Origin: Candidatus Melainabacteria bacterium
GTDB lineage: Bacteria; Cyanobacteriota; Vampirovibrionia; Obscuribacterales; Obscuribacteraceae
Direction of reading: 5' to 3'
DNA length: 7,173 bases
Assembly: GCA_016209785.1 (NCBI GenBank)
Contig: JACQVM010000156.1
Location: forward strand, 1-7,173
Numbering within the stretch: position 1 is the first letter of the stretch; every line of letters begins with the position of its first letter. The position numbers and the translations under genes are program-made. Positions 1 to 6,403 of this stretch are shown piece after piece. The notes beneath the pieces were generated by a model. The model was not told the origin of the DNA and ran no database searches. It was given only the letters and a program-made list of their open reading frames with translations.

Positions 1-1968
1 ACACCAGCAAAATTTGGCAACTCTGTGCGCAGCCAGGGCAATGCCGTTGATTATGTTTTGCTTCACAACGAAAGCTTTAAGGGGGCTGCAGATTTCAGCC
101 CCACTGGCATCATCACAATCAGTAGCTTGGTTCCGTTAACCATGGGTCCAGGAGCCATGGGAATTTTAACCATCAACCAACCACTTAATTTGGAGTACCT
201 AACTGGCATTACAACTCAGTTTGCTTTAGGACCTGAGCACATAGCTAATATTGACATTGCACTTTTTGCCTCTAATGAAAACAAAATTGTGGTTACAACC
301 CCAGGTCTAATTAACCAAGATGGCGGAATACTGGCTAAAGTTAACCAGCAGGGACTAAAGGCAGTCCCTACATCTAGCTTTTTTCCGCCACCACGGCGCT
401 TGTGGAAACCGTTCCATCTTGACACTGCCAACAACACCGTAATTGGCACAATGTTGCTGTCAACTCCGTTGCCTGATTTTATTGCACAAGCACAGCTCGT
501 AATCGGGCAAGCTGCAGCAAGCGCAGTACTTGCGCTCATAGTTAGTTTTATCTTCTCTACAGCACTAAGTGGAAGTGTTTATGGTCCACTGCGGTTTTTA
601 ACTCAGCGGGCACGTGACCTCTCCACGGGTAAGGGTGCGCTGCCACCCCTGGAAGGACTGACTGGGCCCTGGCTGGAATTAGGAGAGCTTCTGGACACAT
701 CGGTTGCCTCCATGCGCTCCAGCGTCCAAAGCCTTAGGAATCAACTTGCCAAGCACAATCAGGACATCGAGGAGAAACTACGAATTGCTGAAACAGCCAG
801 CCAGCAGCTCGATAATGTCAACCGTCAACTTACAGACAAGACCAGACAGTTAGCTGAAATTTCCAAGCAAGTTAATTATGCTAATCAGCAAGCAGTCCTG
901 CTTCAACACAAGCTGGACTCTGTGTTACAGATATCAACGGAAGGTTATCTCATCTTAGATCAATACGGCAATGTCCTGTCTGCCAATCCTGTCTTTCTCA
1001 ACTGGATGGGAGTCTCGGAAGGCGAAATTGCTGGGCAGCTTTGCTTTGATTTAGTTAAAAAGCCAGGTGAACCTCATATTGCCGATCTTATGCCACAAGC
1101 ATTTGCCCGGCACGGTGGAAATCCTGCCGATCTTATTACCCAGTTTTACCCTGAAGGTATTGTCTACCACCGATATCAAGACAAGACTGTGGAGGTCTTG
1201 GCACACCTGCAACCAGTTGTCAGTGATGACTCTAATATCCAAGGCTACATCATGGTGCTTCGTGACAAGTCACTGCGTAGCGAAATTGCCCAGCTTAGAA
1301 TAGAAATTGTTGCCATGCTGTCCGACTCTATAAGGGCTCCCCTGGCTAGCGCCGAGCCCACCTGGAAAACCATTTTAAGTAATGCAGCACGGACAATGCA
1401 CCCGTCTGTTGGGCAAGGCTTGGTTGAATTGCACAACCACTATGAGCAACTATTAGGTCTTGTCGACAGTTTGCTTATGATGTATGGCGGCATATTGCCA
1501 CCACCGATGATACCAAGAGAACAAGTCATTATCACACGCCTTGCAGCAGATTGCCTAGAGGAGGTAGCAGCACAGGCTCGCGAACATCAGCTCACGCTTG
1601 ATTACAAGACAGTTACTGGGCTGCCTCCTGTAAATATTGACAAAGACACGACACGCCGAGTAACAGTGCAACTTCTTGAAAAAATGATTGGAATCACAGC
1701 TCCTGGAGGCCGAGTGCGGGTTGAAACCTTAATCAAAGGAAATGAGATGAGAATGGGGATATATAGCTCTGGACCAGCCCTGCCTCAGGAGGAGATTGAG
1801 GATATGTTTGCTGGTTTTATTGAAGGCAAGCACAAAGAGGAAACATACAGCTCGAGGCTATCTTTATATCTTGCTCGTAATAACATTGAGCGTCTTGGTG
1901 GCCGGCTTTGGGCTGAGTCGCAAGAAGGGAGAGGAACAGCAATCTTTTTTACCATCAATATAGCTTGA
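1..1968 (+). CDS. Transmembrane PAS sensor with a degenerate histidine-kinase-like core (5' end missing)
   Basis: The frame is open from base 1, so the true start lies upstream; residues here count from the GTG at base 25. An extracytoplasmic region (about 1-155) resembles a Cache-type sensor, with a GILTINQPL...IDIALF pattern. One membrane helix follows (about 158-182), then a HAMP-like linker (183-235), a long Gln-rich coiled coil (about 232-298), a PAS domain (about 298-415) and a histidine-kinase-like end (about 418-647). The domain order is that of a membrane sensor kinase, but key residues are missing. The H-box reads SDSIRAPL (433-440), with Asp434 where the phosphorylated His should be. 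The N-box has Lys553 in place of the Mg-binding Asn. The G1 box reads SSGPAL (581-586), and the G2 glycines are Ser609, Arg611 and Ser613. The F-box region and the final GGRLWAES...GRGT strand are kept. The fold call is secure, but autokinase activity is doubtful. It may act as a phosphorylation-independent sensor or a partner of another kinase. It stops 4 bp before a convergent gene. Confidence 0.85.
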   Translation, partial: TPAKFGNSVRSQGNAVDYVLLHNESFKGAADFSPTGIITISSLVPLTMGPGAMGILTINQPLNLEYLTGITTQFALGPEHIANIDIALFASNENKIVVTTPGLINQDGGILAKVNQQGLKAVPTSSFFPPPRRLWKPFHLDTANNTVIGTMLLSTPLPDFIAQAQLVIGQAAASAVLALIVSFIFSTALSGSVYGPLRFLTQRARDLSTGKGALPPLEGLTGPWLELGELLDTSVASMRSSVQSLRNQLAKHNQDIEEKLRIAETASQQLDNVNRQLTDKTRQLAEISKQVNYANQQAVLLQHKLDSVLQISTEGYLILDQYGNVLSANPVFLNWMGVSEGEIAGQLCFDLVKKPGEPHIADLMPQAFARHGGNPADLITQFYPEGIVYHRYQDKTVEVLAHLQPVVSDDSNIQGYIMVLRDKSLRSEIAQLRIEIVAMLSDSIRAPLASAEPTWKTILSNAARTMHPSVGQGLVELHNHYEQLLGLVDSLLMMYGGILPPPMIPREQVIITRLAADCLEEVAAQAREHQLTLDYKTVTGLPPVNIDKDTTRRVTVQLLEKMIGITAPGGRVRVETLIKGNEMRMGIYSSGPALPQEEIEDMFAGFIEGKHKEETYSSRLSLYLARNNIERLGGRLWAESQEGRGTAIFFTINIA

Positions 1969-1972
1969 CAGA

Positions 1973-2827
1973 CTAATGCCGATGTGTCTCTCTTGCACCA
2001 TGAGCGGGTGTACCTGGCTTGCCATAGCGCATGGGGACAAAGTCCACCGAAGGACGCCCATGTTCACTTTGAGCATACAGACTCATCAACTGATAAATCT
2101 CAACAGGTATGTCCCTGGACACCGGCAGACCAATCTCTTCCAGTTGATCTATTGACATAGGATAATCTGGTGTCCATGAGCCAGACGCCAATTGTTCAGC
2201 AATATTCTTGGCCTTATCAAGAGGCATTCGGTGAGACAAAATGGTAGCAGCAGTGGTGCTAAGCTGTCTAATTGATTTGCTAGCCTCTTCAGCCAATAAA
2301 AGCGTCTTGTCATCAATCTTCTCAACCGGCTTGGCCTCAAGTACCGCCAGGATTGATCGTGCTGGATATCCTCCCACTTGGGCATCTAAGGCACCCATCA
2401 CTGCATTTTCTGCCATCACAAGTTCGTTGGCTGCCAGCGCAATGAGCGCTCCTCCAGACATAGCATAATGTGGAATAAAAACAGTAACCTTGCCAGGATG
2501 ACGCGTTAGAGCAAGCGCGATTTGCTCTACAGGAAGTCCCAGTCCGCTAGGGGTATGTAAGATTAAGTCAATGGGCATATGTGCCGGGGTAAATCTTATT
2601 GCTCTTAAGAGCGATTCGGCGTCGTGCATGTCGATGTAGCGAAAGAAAGGAATTCCCAAAAGGCTCATACTTTCTTGTCTGTGCACAAGAGCTATCACGC
2701 GACTGTGGCGGATTGTTTCAAATCTTTTCAGCACCTGCTCACGTGCAAACTCTAGCATCTTCTGACGGATAAGAGGCTGCAGAAAAGAAAAAACCACAAG
2801 CAGCCAAAAAACGTCACTTACTGCCAT
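1973..2827 (-). CDS. SDH-type (serine dehydrogenase proteinase family) membrane-anchored ClpP-fold serine protease
   Basis: This 284-residue protein matches the SDH_sah family, ClpP/SppA-like proteases named after an archaeal 'serine dehydrogenase proteinase'. An N-terminal hydrophobic helix (about 3-20, FWLLVVFSFLQP) is followed by the family-like RQKMLE segment and should anchor it in the membrane. The core shows HTPSGLG (91-97), the nucleophile motif HYAMSGG (120-126, Ser124 as likely nucleophile) and GALDAQVGG (145-153). A lysine in EEASKSI (Lys184) could be the general base; that assignment is inferred from SppA-like Ser-Lys enzymes. The C-terminal tail is His-rich. I chose ATG 2827 because a clear GAGGT lies 4-5 nt upstream and the protein then begins MAVSDVFWLL, as family members do. 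A GTG at 2845 would add six residues and overlap the upstream TGA stop (GTGA), but has no good ribosome site. It is the last gene of a probable mnmG-rhomboid-protease operon. The substrate is unknown. Confidence 0.88.
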   Translation of the reverse strand: MAVSDVFWLLVVFSFLQPLIRQKMLEFAREQVLKRFETIRHSRVIALVHRQESMSLLGIPFFRYIDMHDAESLLRAIRFTPAHMPIDLILHTPSGLGLPVEQIALALTRHPGKVTVFIPHYAMSGGALIALAANELVMAENAVMGALDAQVGGYPARSILAVLEAKPVEKIDDKTLLLAEEASKSIRQLSTTAATILSHRMPLDKAKNIAEQLASGSWTPDYPMSIDQLEEIGLPVSRDIPVEIYQLMSLYAQSEHGRPSVDFVPMRYGKPGTPAHGARETHRH

Positions 2828-2831
2828 AGTG

Positions 2832-2837
2832 ACCTCA
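2832..2837 (-). promoter_or_regulatory. Ribosome binding site for the SDH-type protease
   Basis: On the minus strand TGAGGT precedes ATG 2827 with about 4 nt between. It decides the start against the GTG at 2845, whose upstream sequence has no purine-rich Shine-Dalgarno stretch. Confidence 0.6.
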
Positions 2838-2841
2838 ATGC

Positions 2842-3546
2842 TCACCAGGGGAAATATTCATCAGGGTACCATGGTCGTTGTTTGCGTTGTCTAGCAAACA
2901 CTTGAGCTAAGATTAAGCCAACTATAAAGCCACCTATATGAGCCCACCAAGCAACACCACCTTCAAGGTGTCCAGACTGAGCTCCCCCTAAAGCTAACAT
3001 GCCAGTGAGAAACTGAAAAACAAACCAAAACGCCAAATAAAAAACAGCCTTAACCTCTATGAATGAAGGCACCACAAATGTAGGCACCATGGTTATCACT
3101 GTGGCATTTGGAAAAAATCTCCAATAAGCACCTAGTATTCCTGCAATAGCACCACTTGCACCTATCATAGGGACATTGGCTTGTGGAGCCACAGCCACCT
3201 GAAGCATAGCTGCAGCAACTCCTGACACTAAATAAAAGACAAGATATCTTAAATGTCCCATGCGGTCTTCCACATTGTCACCAAATATATGAAGAAACCA
3301 CATGTTGCCAATGATGTGAGCAAAGCCTCCATGCAAAAACATGGAAGAAAAAACAGTCAACATCTGCCCCACGCCAAAGTGGTGTGCAAAACGTGCTGGC
3401 ACCAAACCCAGGGTTGTAAGAAGCTGCTCCAGAGTATGATCGCTTAAACTCACCTCATAAAGAAAAACAATAATGTTGACAGCAATGATAAGCCAGTTAA
3501 CTATCGGAGCATTGCGAGATGGGGTAGTGTCACGTACTGGGAACAC
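2842..3546 (-). CDS. Rhomboid family intramembrane serine protease
   Basis: This 234-residue, multi-spanning protein is a rhomboid, which cuts transmembrane substrates inside the bilayer with a Ser-His dyad. The first helix (about 14-34) follows the family-typical N-terminus MFPVRDTTPSR. HGGFAH (72-77) and IIGNMWFLHIFG carry the oxyanion-side Asn81. GASGAIAG holds the nucleophile Ser131 and AHIGGF the catalytic His203. About six helices are expected; the tail ends in the acidic/aromatic YPDEYFPW. All catalytic residues are present, so it should be active; the substrate is unknown. I chose GTG 3546: AAGGAG lies 9 nt upstream, and the protein then starts exactly like relatives (M-F/I-P-x-R-D). 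A TTG at 3552 would add two residues but sits only 3 nt from the same Shine-Dalgarno. The ribosome site lies directly after the mnmG stop, and the stop is 14 nt before the next protease gene, which points to co-transcription. Confidence 0.93.
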   Translation of the reverse strand: MFPVRDTTPSRNAPIVNWLIIAVNIIVFLYEVSLSDHTLEQLLTTLGLVPARFAHHFGVGQMLTVFSSMFLHGGFAHIIGNMWFLHIFGDNVEDRMGHLRYLVFYLVSGVAAAMLQVAVAPQANVPMIGASGAIAGILGAYWRFFPNATVITMVPTFVVPSFIEVKAVFYLAFWFVFQFLTGMLALGGAQSGHLEGGVAWWAHIGGFIVGLILAQVFARQRKQRPWYPDEYFPW

Positions 3547-3555
3547 AAACAATAT

Positions 3556-3561
3556 CTCCTT
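3556..3561 (-). promoter_or_regulatory. Ribosome binding site for the rhomboid gene
   Basis: AAGGAG on the minus strand lies in the 18-nt gap between the mnmG stop and the rhomboid start. The spacing is 9 nt to GTG 3546 and 3 nt to TTG 3552, which favours the GTG. Confidence 0.65.
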
Positions 3562-3564
3562 GTG

Positions 3565-5466
3565 TTATGCCCAGCCGGCTAGGTTTGCCTCTTGCTGAGT
3601 TGGACTCTCTTGGCACCGCCGTTTTGACGCAAGCCAAACCAGCAACACCGCAACATCAGCAGGACTTACACCACCTATTCGTGAAGCCTGTCCTACCGTC
3701 TCAGGACGAATACGATTTAGCTTCTCTCTTGCTTCCTTGGAAAGATTTTCCAGTCTGGCATAGTCCAGATCAAGCGGCAGCCTGACTCCATCAAGCTTTT
3801 CTGCCTGGGCTACTTGGCTCTTTTGTCGAGCAATATAGCCAGCATACTTAATATCTGTTTCTACCTCGTGCGCCCAAGGAAATTCACCTTCCGGCGGACA
3901 CATTTTTATTACCACCGAATAAGGTACACGTGGCCGCCTCAAAAGCTCTTCAGCAGTTATGGACTGCCTCATCTCCTCATCATATGCTGCCAAAACTTGC
4001 TTCCACTCACAGCTTGGATATAGTCTTGTTGCCTGCAAACGCTTTTGCTCTTGCTGAATGGCACATTGTTTTCTTTCAAACAACTCCCAGCGGTAATCAT
4101 CAACTAATCCTAAACGCCTCCCAACTTGGGTAAGTCGAGCATCAGCATTGTCCTGACGCAACAACAGCCTATACTCAGAGCGCGAGGTCATCATGCGATA
4201 AGGTTCGCCAATTTCCTTGGTCACTAGGTCATCCACCAATGTCCCCGTATAGCTCGAAGCACGACTTAAGACAAAAGAGTCTCTCTCCTTGACATACAGG
4301 GCAGCATTGATGCCTGCAATAATTCCCTGAGCTGCAGCCTCCTCGTAGCCGCTTGTACCCAGCATTTGCCCGGCAGCAAACAAACCTGGGAGAGCCTTGG
4401 CCATAAGACAATGGCTAAACTGAATTGCTGGCAGATGGTCATACTCCACTGCGTAGGCTGGTCGAATCATTACAGCACTTTCCAATCCTGGGAGCGAATG
4501 AACAATTTCTTGTTGCACATGAATAGGTAAGCTGGTTGAACAGCCTTGCAAATAAGCCTCATAAGTTGAGCGTCCCTCTGGTTCAATGAACAATGAGTGA
4601 CTTTCCTTGTCGGCAAAACGTACAACCTTATCTTCAATTGAAGGGCAATAGCGTGGTCCAACACCATGAATGAGCCCGGAGTACATAGGTGATTCACTAA
4701 GGTTTTGACAGATAATCTCGTGAGTCTTGGCCGTGGTTCTTGTTTGGTGACAAGGTACCTGTAGGCGCTGCGGTCGCTTATCCAAAAATGAAAAGAAAGC
4801 TGGGCTCTCATCACCTGGCACTTGAGCCAAATGTGTATAGTCAATAGTCCGTCCATCAATGCGTGGTGGCGTGCCTGTCTTTAAACGTCCCATCGTAAAG
4901 CCCAATGACTTAAGACAACCAGACAGTCCCACTGCTGGAAACTCACCAGCACGCCCAGCCGGTTGCGTTTCTTTACCAATCCAGATGGTGCCATCTAAAA
5001 ACGTGCCAGCACATAAAACTACAGCTTGCGCTGAAAGCCTTTCACCAAATGCAAGCTTGACCCCAGCTATGCGATTGCTCTGGATGACTAATTCCTTAAC
5101 CATGCCCTGCCGCAAAGTTAGGTTGGGCAAAGACTCCATAAAGCCCTTCATCCAGACACTATACTCTCGTTTGTCGGACTGTGCTCGCAATGATTGAACA
5201 GCAGGACCACGACTTACGTTCAGCATACGCAACTGCAGATAAGTTGCATCTGCTGCTAGTCCCATTACACCACCAAGGGCATCCACTTCCTTCACCAAAT
5301 GCGACTTACCAGGACCACCTATAGCTGGATTGCAGGGCATTGCCGCAATGGTATCCAGATTAACGGCAAGCATGAGTGTCTTACATCCCAGCCGGCAAGC
5401 TGCATGAGCAGCTTCACAACCAGCATGTCCTCCGCCGATGACAATTACATCGTACTCTGAGCTCAT
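3565..5466 (-). CDS. mnmG: MnmG (GidA), tRNA uridine-5-carboxymethylaminomethyl modification enzyme
   Basis: MnmG is the FAD-dependent partner of MnmE. Together they install the carboxymethylaminomethyl or aminomethyl group on wobble uridine 34 of certain tRNAs, using methylene-tetrahydrofolate, in the cytoplasm. The 633-residue product has the usual family length. The N-terminal YDVIVIGGGHAGCEAA (5-20) is the dinucleotide-binding GxGxxG loop. MPCNPAIGGPGKSHLVKE (43-60) contains Cys45, and PRYCPSIEDK (271-280) contains Cys274; these match the two conserved cysteines of the family. KTGTPPRIDGRTID (196-209), EGRSTYEAYLQG (297-308) and GTSGYEEAAAQG (370-381) are also typical. The helical C-terminal domain ends with the RIRPETVGQASRIGGVSPAD element (585-604) that contacts MnmE and tRNA. 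I chose ATG 5466 because it gives the canonical N-terminus; a GTG at 5544 would add 26 unrelated residues and include the likely promoter. No mnmE, rsmG or parAB lies beside it; instead two protease genes follow closely. Confidence 0.97.
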   Translation of the reverse strand: MSSEYDVIVIGGGHAGCEAAHAACRLGCKTLMLAVNLDTIAAMPCNPAIGGPGKSHLVKEVDALGGVMGLAADATYLQLRMLNVSRGPAVQSLRAQSDKREYSVWMKGFMESLPNLTLRQGMVKELVIQSNRIAGVKLAFGERLSAQAVVLCAGTFLDGTIWIGKETQPAGRAGEFPAVGLSGCLKSLGFTMGRLKTGTPPRIDGRTIDYTHLAQVPGDESPAFFSFLDKRPQRLQVPCHQTRTTAKTHEIICQNLSESPMYSGLIHGVGPRYCPSIEDKVVRFADKESHSLFIEPEGRSTYEAYLQGCSTSLPIHVQQEIVHSLPGLESAVMIRPAYAVEYDHLPAIQFSHCLMAKALPGLFAAGQMLGTSGYEEAAAQGIIAGINAALYVKERDSFVLSRASSYTGTLVDDLVTKEIGEPYRMMTSRSEYRLLLRQDNADARLTQVGRRLGLVDDYRWELFERKQCAIQQEQKRLQATRLYPSCEWKQVLAAYDEEMRQSITAEELLRRPRVPYSVVIKMCPPEGEFPWAHEVETDIKYAGYIARQKSQVAQAEKLDGVRLPLDLDYARLENLSKEAREKLNRIRPETVGQASRIGGVSPADVAVLLVWLASKRRCQESPTQQEANLAGWA

Positions 5467-5468
5467 GA

Positions 5469-5474
5469 CTCCCC
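5469..5474 (-). promoter_or_regulatory. Closely spaced Shine-Dalgarno of mnmG
   Basis: GGGGAG on the minus strand ends only 2 nt before ATG 5466, shorter than the usual 5-9 nt. No other start lies between it and the conserved FAD loop, so either translation initiation is weak or the motif is incidental. Confidence 0.35.
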
Positions 5475-5513
5475 AACTATGGCTTGTCCAGGCAAGACTT
5501 CTTAAGAGTGCTG

Positions 5514-5541
5514 ATAATACCAAATCATGCCCATTTGACGC
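5514..5541 (-). promoter_or_regulatory. Candidate extended -10 promoter for the mnmG operon
   Basis: On the minus strand TGGTATTAT (5522-5514) matches an extended -10 (TGn plus a hexamer one base off TATAAT). A weak -35 GCGTCA (5541-5536, three of six) lies 16 nt upstream. The start of transcription would fall near 5507, giving a leader of about 40 nt before ATG 5466. This was found by eye only. Confidence 0.45.
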
Positions 5542-5563
5542 CACCAGCCATGTTTGTTACAAG
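5535..5563 (+). promoter_or_regulatory. Candidate sigma-70 promoter for the Cys-rich protein gene
   Basis: TTGACG (5535-5540, five of six) and TACAAG (5558-5563, four of six) are separated by the ideal 17 nt. Transcription would begin near 5570, about 54 nt before ATG 5624. Its -35 shares bases with the weak -35 of the oppositely directed mnmG promoter. Confidence 0.45.
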
Positions 5564-5623
5564 TGAACTTACCGGGCAACTATGCAAGACACTTAATTCA
5601 CCTGCAAGCAATTAGGTCAAAAG

Positions 5624-6211
5624 ATGATTCAAAAAAGCTTACTTCTAGCAATTCTACTGGCTTTTGTAACTACTATGACTGTCGGACCAGACAGCCTTGC
5701 TCAAAAGGCCACAAGCGCTGTCGTAAGCTCAGCCCCATCCTCTATCGGACCTACAGAAGAAAAGCTGGCTCCAGTACTACCACCTGAACAGTTTTTTGGA
5801 GCTGCTGCCATGGGATACGCTGCCTGTAAAGCCATCCCCCATGTATGCTCCAAGTTGTTTTGTTATTGTGGTTGTGATATCACTGACAGCCACTGGAACC
5901 TCCTAGATTGCTTTACCAGCATGCACGGAGTTGACTGCCACATCTGCCAGGAAGAAGCCCTTCTTGCCTTACGCATGACCAAAGAAGATCAACCCTTTGC
6001 AACCATTCAGCGTATTATCGATGAGATGTATGCCTTTAAGTACCCTTTCAAAGAGGAGAGTCCTGCTTTAAAAAGATACAAAGCTAGTCGAAAGTACATT
6101 GCAGCTCCACTGAGCCCAGGGCAGTCCAACAAGCCAGCCCAGGGTAGTCAAGCTCAATCCACTTCTTCAGAGCCTTGTTGTTCCAACAATGCAAAAAATA
6201 AGGGATTGTAG
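5624..6211 (+). CDS. Exported cysteine-rich protein related to the PCYCGC family (function unknown)
   Basis: The 195-residue product begins with a signal peptide: MIQK, a hydrophobic core (about 5-20) and a likely cleavage after SLA near residue 26. There is no lipobox cysteine. A Pro/Ser linker follows. The core (about 58-125) carries C75-x4-C80-x-C82-x-C84 (the FCYCGC motif), then H90, C96, H101 and C105-x2-C108 (CHIC), plus C69. This spacing and the surrounding 'SHWNLLDCF...HGVDCHIC' pattern match the PCYCGC-motif family (PF13798), whose role is not known to me. The clustered Cys and His suggest metal binding or a disulfide-bonded fold outside the membrane; that is inference. The tail is low-complexity (Ser/Gln/Lys) with a CysCys pair at 185-186. 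ATG 5624 has an AGGT (5614-5617) about 6 nt upstream. It is divergent from mnmG and has its own likely promoter. Confidence 0.85.
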   Translation: MIQKSLLLAILLAFVTTMTVGPDSLAQKATSAVVSSAPSSIGPTEEKLAPVLPPEQFFGAAAMGYAACKAIPHVCSKLFCYCGCDITDSHWNLLDCFTSMHGVDCHICQEEALLALRMTKEDQPFATIQRIIDEMYAFKYPFKEESPALKRYKASRKYIAAPLSPGQSNKPAQGSQAQSTSSEPCCSNNAKNKGL

Positions 6212-6251
6212 ACCAAGGACATCTGCAACTTGGCTACCTGCGTACGCTGCA

Positions 6252-6281
6252 GTTACAGCAGAAAAAAAAGACCAGTAGAAT
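6252..6281 (+). promoter_or_regulatory. Weak promoter candidate upstream of the antiporter
   Basis: TAGAAT (6276-6281) matches the -10 consensus in five of six positions. GTTACA (6252-6257) matches the -35 in four of six at an 18-nt spacing. It lies just after the A-run and would give a leader of over 110 nt containing the inverted repeat. This is a by-eye call. Confidence 0.25.
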
Positions 6282-6355
6282 AAGAGAATCCGCCATAGAG
6301 GTCGACTTGGGTAAGCTCAGCAAATTGCGAACACTAGATAGCGGTTGCAATTAGA

Positions 6356-6374
6356 ACAGCAGTAGCTCTGCTGT
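6356..6374. repeat. Perfect 7-bp inverted repeat before the antiporter gene
   Basis: ACAGCAG (6356-6362) and CTGCTGT (6368-6374) are exact reverse complements around a 5-base loop, TAGCT. It could be an RNA hairpin in the antiporter leader, an operator or a weak terminator for the upstream gene. The bases after it are not T-rich enough for a standard intrinsic terminator. Confidence 0.5.
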
Positions 6375-6390
6375 CTGTTGTTGCATATGT

Positions 6391-6394
6391 GAGG
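6391..6394 (+). promoter_or_regulatory. Ribosome binding site of the antiporter gene
   Basis: GAGG stands 9 nt before ATG 6404. It supports that start over the in-frame GTG at 6398, which would be only 3 nt from it. Confidence 0.55.
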
Positions 6395-6403
6395 TGTGTG
6401 CTT

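Larger units (their letters stand above)
6212..6403. other. Non-coding spacer between the Cys-rich protein gene and the antiporter gene
   Basis: I see no convincing gene, tRNA or known riboswitch in these 192 bases. They contain an 8-base A-run (6262-6269), the palindrome GCGTACGC (6240-6247), a weak promoter candidate, a perfect inverted repeat and the antiporter's ribosome site. No U-tract terminator follows the upstream gene, so some read-through is possible. Confidence 0.6.

Noticed and set aside
216..539. Minus-strand frame of 107 codons inside the sensor gene
   Set aside because: It is antisense to well-recognised sensor coding sequence, has low-complexity composition, no ribosome site I could see and no recognisable family.
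4470..4859. Minus-strand frame of 129 codons inside mnmG
   Set aside because: It is an alternate frame of the strongly conserved mnmG reading frame, which uses the same strand with clear motifs.
4859..5197. Plus-strand frame of 112 codons opposite mnmG
   Set aside because: It is antisense to conserved MnmG segments and has no recognisable domain.
5467..5544. Extended mnmG start at GTG 5544
   Set aside because: It adds 26 residues unlike MnmG N-termini and would place the likely -10 element inside the coding region.
5554..5787. Plus-strand frame overlapping the start of the Cys-rich gene
   Set aside because: It lies in another frame across the leader and signal peptide of the Cys-rich protein, and lacks a family match or a good ribosome site.
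6246..6269. Small hairpin GCTG...CAGC followed by eight A's as a terminator
   Set aside because: The stem is only 4 bp. On the plus strand the run is A, not T, and on the minus strand the T-run comes before the hairpin, so neither orientation makes an intrinsic terminator.
6212..6403. Possible tRNA, small RNA or K+-linked riboswitch upstream of the antiporter
   Set aside because: I could not find a cloverleaf or a recognisable conserved riboswitch core by eye; a covariance-model search would be needed to claim one.
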